This document shows positions 38,047-46,500 of a stretch of 64,000 nucleotides of DNA, piece by piece. The position numbers and the translations under genes were made by a program. The DNA comes from Bacteroidales bacterium. Its GTDB lineage: Bacteria; Bacteroidota; Bacteroidia; Bacteroidales; 4484-276. The stretch lies in NCBI GenBank assembly GCA_035647615.1, contig DASRND010000002.1, forward strand, positions 1-64,000, in the 5' to 3' direction. How positions within the stretch are numbered: the first letter of the stretch is position 1; every line of letters begins with the position of its first letter. Under the pieces are notes generated by a model. That model searched no databases and had not been told where the DNA came from. It saw nothing but the letters and a program-made list of their open reading frames with translations.

Positions 38047-38598
38047 CTAAACTTTCAATCTTTCTTTAAAGGGCAGGAAGGTCATAAAGTCGGCGTGGTG
38101 AACCACGTAGGCTTCGGTGGTGCGCTTTACGAGGTTGCCTTCGCCGGCGTGTGTGGCAATGATATGACAAACTTCGGGCGGACAGCCGCAGGCCTCGGCC
38201 AGCGAGACACCCGAAAACGGATGACGTAGATATTTGCCATAGCTTCCCTGCACTGCAGTTCCGCTGGCGTCGAGTTCATATTCGAGCAGCTTGCCCACAT
38301 CGGCCAGGATGGCGCCGGAGATGACCACATCCATATCCACGGTAAGTTCGCCATTGTACATGCCGTTGATGGTGTTGCCGGCATCGCGGGCAATGTGCAC
38401 CACCGAGCGTTTGTGCTCCATAAAACTTACCTTGAGGTCGGGGCCGCAAAGCAGCGTGAAGGGGATACGACGCAGGTCGTCGGCGGTTAGCACACTCTTT
38501 TCGAGTGCCAGCTCCCAGGTGCGGGCGGTTTGTTCGCGCAGCGTTTCGTCTTTAATCCATTCCAGCTCGGGCCACAGATCCAATATTTCTTTTTTCAT
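38047..38598 (-). CDS. HD-superfamily-like protein with altered HD motif
   Basis: A 183-residue helical protein of the HD phosphohydrolase superfamily. It has H62 (EHKRSVVHIA), the helix GAILADVGKLLE, H126 (YLRHPFSG), H150 (IIATHAGEG) and H168/D170 (VVHHADFM). In a normal member the central motif is HDxGK; here it reads A99-D100-V-G-K, so the His metal ligand is missing while the other ligands remain. It may bind fewer metals or rely on other residues. It lies 12 bp downstream of the dehydrogenase at 38611-39807 and is probably co-transcribed with it. The substrate is unknown. Confidence 0.75.
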   Translation of the reverse strand: MKKEILDLWPELEWIKDETLREQTARTWELALEKSVLTADDLRRIPFTLLCGPDLKVSFMEHKRSVVHIARDAGNTINGMYNGELTVDMDVVISGAILADVGKLLEYELDASGTAVQGSYGKYLRHPFSGVSLAEACGCPPEVCHIIATHAGEGNLVKRTTEAYVVHHADFMTFLPFKERLKV

Positions 38599-38610
38599 TA
38601 TTAAAAGCTT

Positions 38611-39807
38611 TTAAAGTTTTGCAATAATGGCGTCGGCCATCTGATGGGTAGAGGCAGCACCTTTTTCAATAACGTCGGCACGACCGGTCATCTTCATCAT
38701 ATCATAAGTACGCACCTTGCCTTCGGCGATAACTTCGGCTACTGCTTTGCGGATACGTTCAGCCATTTTCTTTTCGCCAACAAAGTCAAGCATCATGCAA
38801 GTCGATTCGATCATGGCGATGGGGTTGACGATGGATACGGGATAGTCGGCATATTTGGGCGCCGATCCGTGGGTAGGCTCAAACAGGCCGATGCCGCTGT
38901 CGGGGTTGAACTGCGCGGAACAGGCAAAGCCCAGTCCGCCGATGAGGCCTGCAAAACCGTCGGAAGCGATGTCGCCAAACATGTTGCCGGCCACGATCAC
39001 ACCGTATTTTTCGGGATTTTTGGTGAGCCACATCATCTGTGCGTCGATGTTGGTGTTCCAAAGTTCGATGCCGGGATAGTCGGCTTTTTGAATCTCTTTG
39101 GCCAATTTATACATCATGCCGGAAGTTTCGCGGATGACGTTGGGCTTTTCGGCAAGTGTCACGGATTTGTAGCCGTAGTTTTTGGCATGCTCAAAAGCGG
39201 CGCGCAGAATGCGTTCGGTATGTTTCCGGGAGAAGATACGCGTAGAGATGGAAATCTCAGCTTTTGGATGCATGCCGAAGTTCTTCTTAAACTTGGTATG
39301 TGTAAGCATAGCTTCATAAACTTGCTGTGGAGGGTCGCTCCATTCCACGCCGCCATAAAGGCCTTCGGTGTTTTGACGGAAGATCACCACATCTACTTCC
39401 GGTTCTTCGATGGTACCACCTGCGCCACGGCGGATAAAGTTGAGCGGGTTGCCTTTGTAAGTATGGCAGGGCCGCACACAGATGTCGAGGCCAAAGTGCT
39501 GGCGCAGTCCTACAATTGGGCTAGCATACACAAGACCTTTTTCTTTGAGTTCGGGTTTTAGTTCGTCGAAGGCAGCATCTTTGGGCTTGGAGGTGATGGC
39601 GCCAAAGAGTCCGATTTTGTGTTTTTCGAGCAGTTGGAGAGTGCGGTCGGGCAGCGGGTTGCCTTCGTTGCACCAAAAATCCCAGCCGATGTCACCGTGT
39701 ACGTATTCGGCTTCAAAGCCCGCGGCATCCAGCACGCGGATGGCTTCTTCCAAAACAACTTTTCCAATGCCGTCGCCGGGCATCGTTACAATTTTTCGTT
39801 TTCCCAT
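38611..39807 (-). CDS. Isocitrate/isopropylmalate dehydrogenase family protein
   Basis: A 398-residue beta-decarboxylating dehydrogenase. The N-terminal motif is KIVTMPGDGIGKVV, the substrate loop with phosphorylatable-site position is IFRQNTEGLYGGVEW, and the NAD-binding/Mg region is NMFGDIASDGFAGLIGG plus LFEPTHGSAPKYA. The family oxidatively decarboxylates isocitrate, 3-isopropylmalate or related acids. The absence of leuB neighbours (leuA/C/D) and the length favour isocitrate dehydrogenase of the short NAD(P) type, but homologous activities cannot be excluded. It is first in a two-gene operon with the HD-like gene, and its -7 element is at 39873. Confidence 0.85.
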   Translation of the reverse strand: MGKRKIVTMPGDGIGKVVLEEAIRVLDAAGFEAEYVHGDIGWDFWCNEGNPLPDRTLQLLEKHKIGLFGAITSKPKDAAFDELKPELKEKGLVYASPIVGLRQHFGLDICVRPCHTYKGNPLNFIRRGAGGTIEEPEVDVVIFRQNTEGLYGGVEWSDPPQQVYEAMLTHTKFKKNFGMHPKAEISISTRIFSRKHTERILRAAFEHAKNYGYKSVTLAEKPNVIRETSGMMYKLAKEIQKADYPGIELWNTNIDAQMMWLTKNPEKYGVIVAGNMFGDIASDGFAGLIGGLGFACSAQFNPDSGIGLFEPTHGSAPKYADYPVSIVNPIAMIESTCMMLDFVGEKKMAERIRKAVAEVIAEGKVRTYDMMKMTGRADVIEKGAASTHQMADAIIAKL

Positions 39808-39872
39808 AGCAGATTCTCTTTTCGTTTATCAATTATTAAAAATAAAGTTTGTCTTCATTTTGATGAATGGTG

Positions 39873-39880
39873 CAAAATTA
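39873..39880 (-). promoter_or_regulatory. -7 element for dehydrogenase operon
   Basis: TAATTTTG on the minus strand, 66 bp upstream of the start at 39807. Confidence 0.45.
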
Positions 39881-39999
39881 GGAACTTCTTTGGTACCTGA
39901 GGACCCAGCCTTTGATTTTTAATAATTTCTCTCCAATTGGAGGATTTATTGCGGAACGTGTTCCATTAAATAGCAGTACAAAAGCAATTGATAATAAAC

Positions 40000-40007
40000 T
40001 ACTTTTG
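40000..40007 (+). promoter_or_regulatory. -7 element upstream of radical SAM operon
   Basis: TACTTTTG. The predicted start of transcription is near 40013, giving a leader of about 170 nt before the radical SAM start. Confidence 0.45.
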
Positions 40008-40015
40008 ACGCCATT

Positions 40016-40108
40016 ATGAACCGGAAATCTGCAACACATCAACCCGCCAAAAGCCGCTCAAGCACGCACAAGCTGCTGATGTTTCTGTACATCTTTTCCT
40101 TTTTTTAA
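40016..40108 (+). CDS. Possible 30-residue leader peptide upstream of radical SAM gene
   Basis: An ATG-initiated frame of 30 codons ends in TAA. It reads MNRKSATHQPAKSRSSTHK, then a hydrophobic end (LLMFLYIFSFF). It begins only ~9 nt after the -7 element, so a ribosome would have almost no leader to bind. It lies 77 bp before a radical SAM and ATP-grasp gene pair, which is why it is listed: it might be a small substrate or a regulatory leader peptide. No Cys is present. It may equally be chance. Confidence 0.2.
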   Translation: MNRKSATHQPAKSRSSTHKLLMFLYIFSFF

Positions 40109-40185
40109 GATTGCATCCTTCCCTTACGGAATCTTCTTCTTGTTTCTCTTTTCTTCTTTTTTAAAAAATAATTTTGACTTGTTCC

Positions 40186-41433
40186 ATGGAAGCGTTGTAC
40201 TCATATTTCAATCAGCTGTTATCAACACAAAAAAAGGCTTTTGCCTCCTGGCCGCAGTTGCGGTGGCTCAATGCCTGGGAAAATACCGCATTAGGCGATC
40301 GTCGCCAGAGTCTTTTGCAGGACGAGCGTCACGGATGGTTATTTAAAAACACCAAACCCTTTCACAAGCACATTTCCAAAGGATGCATGCAATGCGGGCT
40401 TGGTCGCTGGAGCTGTTTGTTTATCACCAACAAGTGCAACGGCGGTTGTTTCTACTGTCCGTCGGCGCAAGTGACCGACACGGTGCCATCGTCGCAGATG
40501 CTCACCTTCGACACGCCGGAGGCTTACGCCGAATATGTGCGATGGATGAACTTTGCCGGGGTGAGCTTTAGCGGAGGCGAGCCGCTGCTTTACTTTGAAC
40601 GTACATTGTCTTACCTCCAAAGCGTTCGCCGGCATTGCGATGCTTCCGTTTACATCTGGCTTTACACAAATGGCATTGCCGGAAATACCGACATGTACCG
40701 GCGACTGGCAGCCGAAGGTCTCGACGAGATACGCTTTGATATTGGCGCCACCGCCAACAGCCTGGAAAATGTGAAGCAGGCCTGCGGCATCATTCCCAAC
40801 ATCACCATCGAAATACCGGCAGTGCCCGAAGACGTCGAAACGCTGAAAGCCTTGCTTCCGCAAATGATTGATCTGGGAATTACCAACCTAAACCTGCATC
40901 AGATGCGATTGACGCAACATAATGTAAAACATTTGGCCAAAAGAAATTATACTTTTGTGGCTGCCGAACGACCTGTTGTGCTGGAGTCAGAAATGGCGGC
41001 GTTGGAAATATTGGATTTTACCCACAGCCTGGATTGGAATATCGGCATCAACTATTGTGCTTTTGATTATAAAAACAGATTTCAAAAGGCCGGCTATCGG
41101 CACATGTTGGCCGAAAGATTTGCGGAAGCCGGAGAGACGATAACAGAAAATGGATACATCAGAAAATATAATGAACAAGCGTTGAGTTATGAAAATATTT
41201 TGCTGACCGACGATCAGCGCCTGGTGGCAAATCATTTGAAAACAATCACATTAAAACATAAAGTTTATTCATTGATGAGGACAGAATCGGTAAGTGTCGA
41301 CATAGAAACAGAAGCGCAGGTAGAAATAACCGCTCTGATGGAGCAACGCCCGGCGCAGCCTCCGGAGCAGCAGCACCTGTTTGAGATATGGCGACACGAA
41401 TACATCGAGGAAGGTCTTCGGAATTATTTTTAA
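40186..41433 (+). CDS. Radical SAM protein with extra N-terminal cysteine motif
   Basis: A 415-residue protein. The ATG at 40186 is preferred over the TTG at 40174. The radical SAM core (about residues 80-290) has the 4Fe-4S/SAM motif CNGGCFYC (CxxxCxxC), a SAM-binding FSGGEPLLYFER segment and later beta strands. Just before it lies a second Cys cluster, CMQCGLGRWSC, which may bind an auxiliary iron-sulfur centre or zinc. No SPASM-type C-terminal Cys cluster is evident; the C-terminus is helical. The stop lies 3 nt before the next start, so it is tightly coupled to the GNAT-ATP-grasp protein. The reaction is unknown; with that partner, a peptide- or amino-acid-modifying role is the best inference. 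Confidence 0.85.
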   Translation: MEALYSYFNQLLSTQKKAFASWPQLRWLNAWENTALGDRRQSLLQDERHGWLFKNTKPFHKHISKGCMQCGLGRWSCLFITNKCNGGCFYCPSAQVTDTVPSSQMLTFDTPEAYAEYVRWMNFAGVSFSGGEPLLYFERTLSYLQSVRRHCDASVYIWLYTNGIAGNTDMYRRLAAEGLDEIRFDIGATANSLENVKQACGIIPNITIEIPAVPEDVETLKALLPQMIDLGITNLNLHQMRLTQHNVKHLAKRNYTFVAAERPVVLESEMAALEILDFTHSLDWNIGINYCAFDYKNRFQKAGYRHMLAERFAEAGETITENGYIRKYNEQALSYENILLTDDQRLVANHLKTITLKHKVYSLMRTESVSVDIETEAQVEITALMEQRPAQPPEQQHLFEIWRHEYIEEGLRNYF

Positions 41434-41436
41434 ATA

Positions 41437-43401
41437 ATGGACAGAAAATTCAAACGTGCCGAAATCGACGATTTGCCCTTTTTGGAAAAAGTAGAAGAGG
41501 CATGTTTCCCCACATTTCAACAGACTTCGCGACGGATGCTCCGACTGGGCATCACCAGCCTCTTTCAGGACGTGCTGATTTGTCGCATCAAAATTAAAAA
41601 TCAATGGACCGAAGTGGGATCGCTGGTGATGCATCTGCACAAGCACACCCTGCGCCTTTATTCCATTGGTGTGCTACCCGAATACCGCGGCATGAACCTG
41701 GGCAAGATGATGCTGACATACTGCATCGATCTGGCGCGCGGCAAAGGTTTCGAGAAAGTTACACTCGAAGCTTACGCCGGCGATGAGATGCTGATAGCCT
41801 GGTACGAGAGTTTTGGTTTTAAAATTGCCGGACATCTGAGCGATTATTACGAAAAAGGCAAGGACGCCGTAAAAATGAACTACCAGCTAAAGGTGGTGAA
41901 AGAAAAAACCACCCGCGAAAATATCGTGGTGGTGGACAGCGTGCGCAACTTCCGCCCTGACATCGAAAATGTGAAAGTGGTCTCGGCCAAAAAGTACATC
42001 TCCGATCAGAAATACCAGGAGCTGAAGAATGCCCGGGTATTCAACCTTTGTAACTCCTATCGCTACCAAAGCATGGGATATTATGTTTCGCTGCTGGCTT
42101 CGGCGCGCGACCACCGCGTGATACCCAGCGTGGCCACCATCGGCGACTACCGCAATATCTCCATTATCAAAAGCATTTCTACGGAGGTAGATGATCTGAT
42201 ACAAAAATCGCTCAACGGGCTGGAGCAAACGAGGCTGTCGATTGTGTTGTACTTTGGGTACACCCTAAATGAGAAATACAAACTGCTGGCCGGACGACTT
42301 TACAAACTTTTCGAGACGCCCATCCTGCAAATTAGCTTTACCAAAAGCGACAAATGGTACATCCAGAAGGTAACGCCCATGGGCATCAATAAACTCGACG
42401 ACGCCGACAAAGAGCAGCTTTACGAGTTTATGCAGGAGTTTTTTGCGCGAAAGCGCTTTGCGATCCCCAGGTTGAAAAACTACAAATACGACCTGGCCAT
42501 TTTGGTGAATCCTGATGAGAAGAATCCTCCATCTGACGCGCGGGCACTCGAGAAGTTTAAGGCTGTGGCCGACAAACGCGGGTTTTATACCGAATTTATC
42601 ACGCGCGAAGACCTGAACCGATTGAGTGAGTTCGACGCACTTTTTATTCGCGAAACCACCAATGTGAACAACTACACCTACAGCTTTTCGCGCATGGCCT
42701 ACAGCGAAGGCCTTGTGGTGATTGACGATCCGTGGTCGATCCTCAGGTGTTCTAACAAAATTTATCTCTACGAGCGGATGGCGCTCAACAAGATAAAAAT
42801 GCCTTACTCCAAAGTGATCAGCAAGTGGGGCTTCAAAAGTAACTCGATGGCCGGGCTTAAGTTCCCGATGGTACTCAAGCAGCCCGATGGCTCTTTTTCG
42901 CTTGGCGTAACCAAGGTGGAAAACCATGAAGATATGAACGAGCAACTGAAGGAGCTTTTCAAAAATTCAGAGCTTATCATCGCACAGTCGTTTATGCCCA
43001 GCGAATACGACTGGCGCATTGGCATACTGGATCACCAGGTACTTTTTGGGTGCAAATATTATATGGCCAAAGGACATTGGCAAATTTACAACTGGAAAGG
43101 CAAAGCCGCCGACCAGGAAGGCAACTTCGAAACGGTGCCGCTGCATCTGATACCACCCAAAATCATCAAGACGGCGCTGAAGGCTTCGGCGCTCATCGGC
43201 GACGGACTTTATGGCGTAGACCTGAAGGAGGTGAACGGCGAAGTTTATCTCATCGAGGTAAACGACAATCCCAACATCGACGCGGGCGTGGAAGACAAGC
43301 TGCTCAAAGACGATCTCTACCGCCGCATCGTCGATTCGCTTTTCAACCGCATCGAACTCTCGCGCAACATGTCCAAATTTATCGCCGCCGACCCGGTGTA
43401 A
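41437..43401 (+). CDS. GNAT acetyltransferase - RimK-like ATP-grasp fusion
   Basis: A 654-residue bifunctional protein. Residues ~1-150 are a GNAT domain with the acetyl-CoA loop VLPEYRGMNLGKMM. Residues ~160-340 are the RimK-like ATP-grasp N-terminal (RLAN) region. Residues ~400-640 are an ATP-grasp ligase with MVLKQPDGSFSLGVTKV, the acidic loop AQSFMPSEYDWRIG and the Mg-binding end LIEVNDNPNID. Known RimK-type enzymes add amino acids to proteins or small peptides through acyl-phosphate intermediates. The GNAT-RLAN-ATP-grasp architecture has been described as a peptide-ligase type of unknown product. The 3-nt spacing to the radical SAM gene implies a joint pathway. Confidence 0.88.
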   Translation: MDRKFKRAEIDDLPFLEKVEEACFPTFQQTSRRMLRLGITSLFQDVLICRIKIKNQWTEVGSLVMHLHKHTLRLYSIGVLPEYRGMNLGKMMLTYCIDLARGKGFEKVTLEAYAGDEMLIAWYESFGFKIAGHLSDYYEKGKDAVKMNYQLKVVKEKTTRENIVVVDSVRNFRPDIENVKVVSAKKYISDQKYQELKNARVFNLCNSYRYQSMGYYVSLLASARDHRVIPSVATIGDYRNISIIKSISTEVDDLIQKSLNGLEQTRLSIVLYFGYTLNEKYKLLAGRLYKLFETPILQISFTKSDKWYIQKVTPMGINKLDDADKEQLYEFMQEFFARKRFAIPRLKNYKYDLAILVNPDEKNPPSDARALEKFKAVADKRGFYTEFITREDLNRLSEFDALFIRETTNVNNYTYSFSRMAYSEGLVVIDDPWSILRCSNKIYLYERMALNKIKMPYSKVISKWGFKSNSMAGLKFPMVLKQPDGSFSLGVTKVENHEDMNEQLKELFKNSELIIAQSFMPSEYDWRIGILDHQVLFGCKYYMAKGHWQIYNWKGKAADQEGNFETVPLHLIPPKIIKTALKASALIGDGLYGVDLKEVNGEVYLIEVNDNPNIDAGVEDKLLKDDLYRRIVDSLFNRIELSRNMSKFIAADPV

Positions 43402-43516
43402 AGGCCGATGGGGATAGAGAATTAGCACAAGCTATTGTTAAAAAATGAATTAGCAAAACAGTTATCACTACTATCCTTTTAATAAAGTAGCGAAAACCGG
43501 GTTCGGCCAAAAACCA

Positions 43517-43524
43517 TATTTTTG
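43517..43524 (+). promoter_or_regulatory. -7 element for glycogen synthase-phosphorylase gene
   Basis: TATTTTTG, 41 bp upstream of the ATG at 43565. Confidence 0.45.
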
Positions 43525-43564
43525 CATGCTTTTAAAGGAAACGTCATTCAACTAAATTTCAACT

Positions 43565-46500
43565 ATGGAAACTAAAGAATTAAAAAAGCCTAACTATATT
43601 TTCGAAACGAGCTGGGAAATCTGCAACATGATCGGTGGCATCTACACGGTGCTGTCGACCAAAGCGCCTCTGCTGCAACATGAATATGGCGACCACTACA
43701 TTACCATTGGACCGGACGTATGGAAAGAAACGCGCGCCAACCCCGATTTTATCGAAGACCACGAACTACTGGCCGAGTGGCGTGAGGCTGCCGCCGACGA
43801 AGGTCTGCATTTCAGGGTGGGCAGATGGAACATCCCCTCCCACCCTATCGCTCTGCTGGTGGACTTTACAGGCCTTTTCCCGGAAAAAGACATCATCTTT
43901 TCCAGGTTGTGGGAAAAATACAAAGTCGACTCCATCAGCGGCGGCTGGGATTACGCAGAGCCGGCAATGTTTGGCTATGCCGTGGGAAGAGTGATAGAGA
44001 ATTTTTACAAATACAATCTTTCGTTCAGCGACCGTGTGGTAGCACATTTTCATGAATGGATGACGGGAACGGGGGTACTTTATCTCAACGAGTTTGTGCC
44101 TCAGGTTGCCACCATTTTTACTACACACGCCACCACCATCGGGCGCGCCATTTCCGGAAACGGCCTGCCTTTGTATGGTAAGATGGATCAATACAACGGC
44201 GAAGATATGGCCCGTCGTTTTGGAATGATTTCGCGCTTTTCGCTGGAACAGAAAACTGCACAAAACGCCGACGCCTTCACAGTGGTGAGCAATACCACCG
44301 CCCGCGAAGCCGATAAACTGCTTAAAAAAGCGGTTGACGTTGTTACACCCAATGGCTTTTCAAAGTCGATGATACTCGACGAAAAACCTGCAACAGAGAA
44401 ACGCGAAAAAGCACGTGCAAAACTTTTCCAGGTTGCCGATGCACTTTTTAATCAAAAAGTACCCCGCGACACATTTATCACCCTCACCAGCGGTCGTTAC
44501 GAATTTCGCAACAAAGGCATCAATCTTTTCATTGAAGCCATCGGACAACTGGCGCAGCAACATCCCGATAAGGAAATTTTAGCTTTTGTAAAAATTCCCG
44601 GAAATCAAAGCGGCCCGCGTGCTGAGCTAAAAAAACGCATGGAAAATCCGGATTTTGATCATCCCACCTCCGGCGAATTACTGACGCATGACTTATACGA
44701 AATAGATCAGGACGCCATCCTGAAAGAGATCAAAAAAGTTGGTCTTAAAAATCAGCCCGGCGACAAGGTGCGCGTCATCTTCGTGCCCGCCTACCTCAAC
44801 GGGCATGATGGCATTTTCGATTTGAGTTATTACACACTTCTTACCGGCTGCGACTTTACGGTATTTCCATCCTACTACGAACCTTGGGGATATACTCCGC
44901 TGGAGAGCGTTGCCTTCCGTGTGCCAACACTTACCACCGAGCAGGCTGGCTTTGGCCAATGGGTAAAAAGCTCATTCAAAGACAAACACCCCGGCGTAGT
45001 GGTGGCCAACCGAACTGACGACAATGATGCCGAAATGGTGGTGCAAATCACCGAATCGATACTGCACTATGCCGGCATGGATAAAAACCAAATGCTTGCA
45101 GCACGCGAGAATGCTGCGCAAGTAGCAATGGCCGCTCAATGGGAAAACTTTATCGACTTCTATCGCCAGGCGTATTCTATTGCACTCGAAAAAGTAGCCG
45201 GACGCACAAAAACTTTCCCGACAAGTATTATCAAGGGCACAAAGAAAAAACTCACCGAAGCTCCAAGCAAAGACATGCCGATATGGAAGCGGGTGACTAT
45301 AGAACCCAGTATTCCCGAAAAGCTCAAAGGCTTGCAGGAGCTTTCGCGCAACATGTGGTGGTCGTGGAATTACAAAGCTACTGAGCTGTTCGAATCCATC
45401 AACCCGCCCCTTTGGAAAGAATTTAGCCAAAACCCCATTGCCCTGCTCGACACGCTAAACATTTATGAGTGGGAGAAGCTGGAGAAAAATAAGGACTTTA
45501 TTAAACGCTACCATGAAACTTACGACAAGTTCAAGAAATATCTGGATGAATCCAAAAATAAACCCTCCAAACAAATCGCCTATTTCAGCATGGAATATGG
45601 CCTGCACCAGTCACTGAAACTCTATTCGGGCGGTCTGGGAATTCTGGCAGGCGACTACCTTAAAGAATGCAGCGACTCCAACGAGAATTTGGTAGGCGTT
45701 GGGCTGCTGTATCGTTTTGGCTATTTCCAGCAAAGCATCTCCTTGTTTGGTGATCAGGTGGCGGAATATCAGACACAGAAGTTTTCGAAGTTGCCCGTGC
45801 AAAAAGTTATGGATACGGATGGCGACCAACTGACAATAAAAATCGGGCTGCCGGGTCGGGTGCTTTTTGCGCGCGTATGGCGGTGCGACGTAGGTCGTAT
45901 CCCTCTGATTTTGCTCGACACCGACTTTGAGAAAAACGCTGATTTTGACCGCTCGATTACGCATCAGCTTTACGGCGGTGATCTGGAAAACCGGCTCAAA
46001 CAGGAAATACTGCTTGGCGTAGGTGGCATACGAGTCTTGAAAGCTATGGGGATAGAACCTGACATATACCACAGCAATGAGGGGCACTCTGCTTTTATCG
46101 GACTCGAGAGGCTGCGATATCTTATTCAGGCCGAAAAACTCGACTTCAACAAAGCCCTCGAAGTAGTGCGTTCTTCTACGTTGTTTACAACTCATACTCC
46201 CGTACCGGCAGGACACGATTATTTTAGCGAAGACCTCCTGCGTACCTACTTTCCACACTACCCCGACCGGCTCAATATTTCGTGGAACGACATGATGAAT
46301 CTGGGCAAGTTTCACCCCAACAGTCCGCACGAGATGTTTTCGATGAGTGTGCTGGCGGCGCGCCTGTCGCAGGAGATCAACGGTGTAAGCCGCATCCACG
46401 GGCGTGTATCGAAAACGATGTTTGCGCCACTTTTTGAAGGGTATTTTCCCGAAGAAAACCAAATTGGGTACGTTACCAACGGCGTGCATCTACCCACCTG

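Noticed and set aside
38644-39561. Plus-strand frame of 305 codons opposite the dehydrogenase
   Set aside because: Antisense shadow; Gly/His/Phe-rich with no domain.
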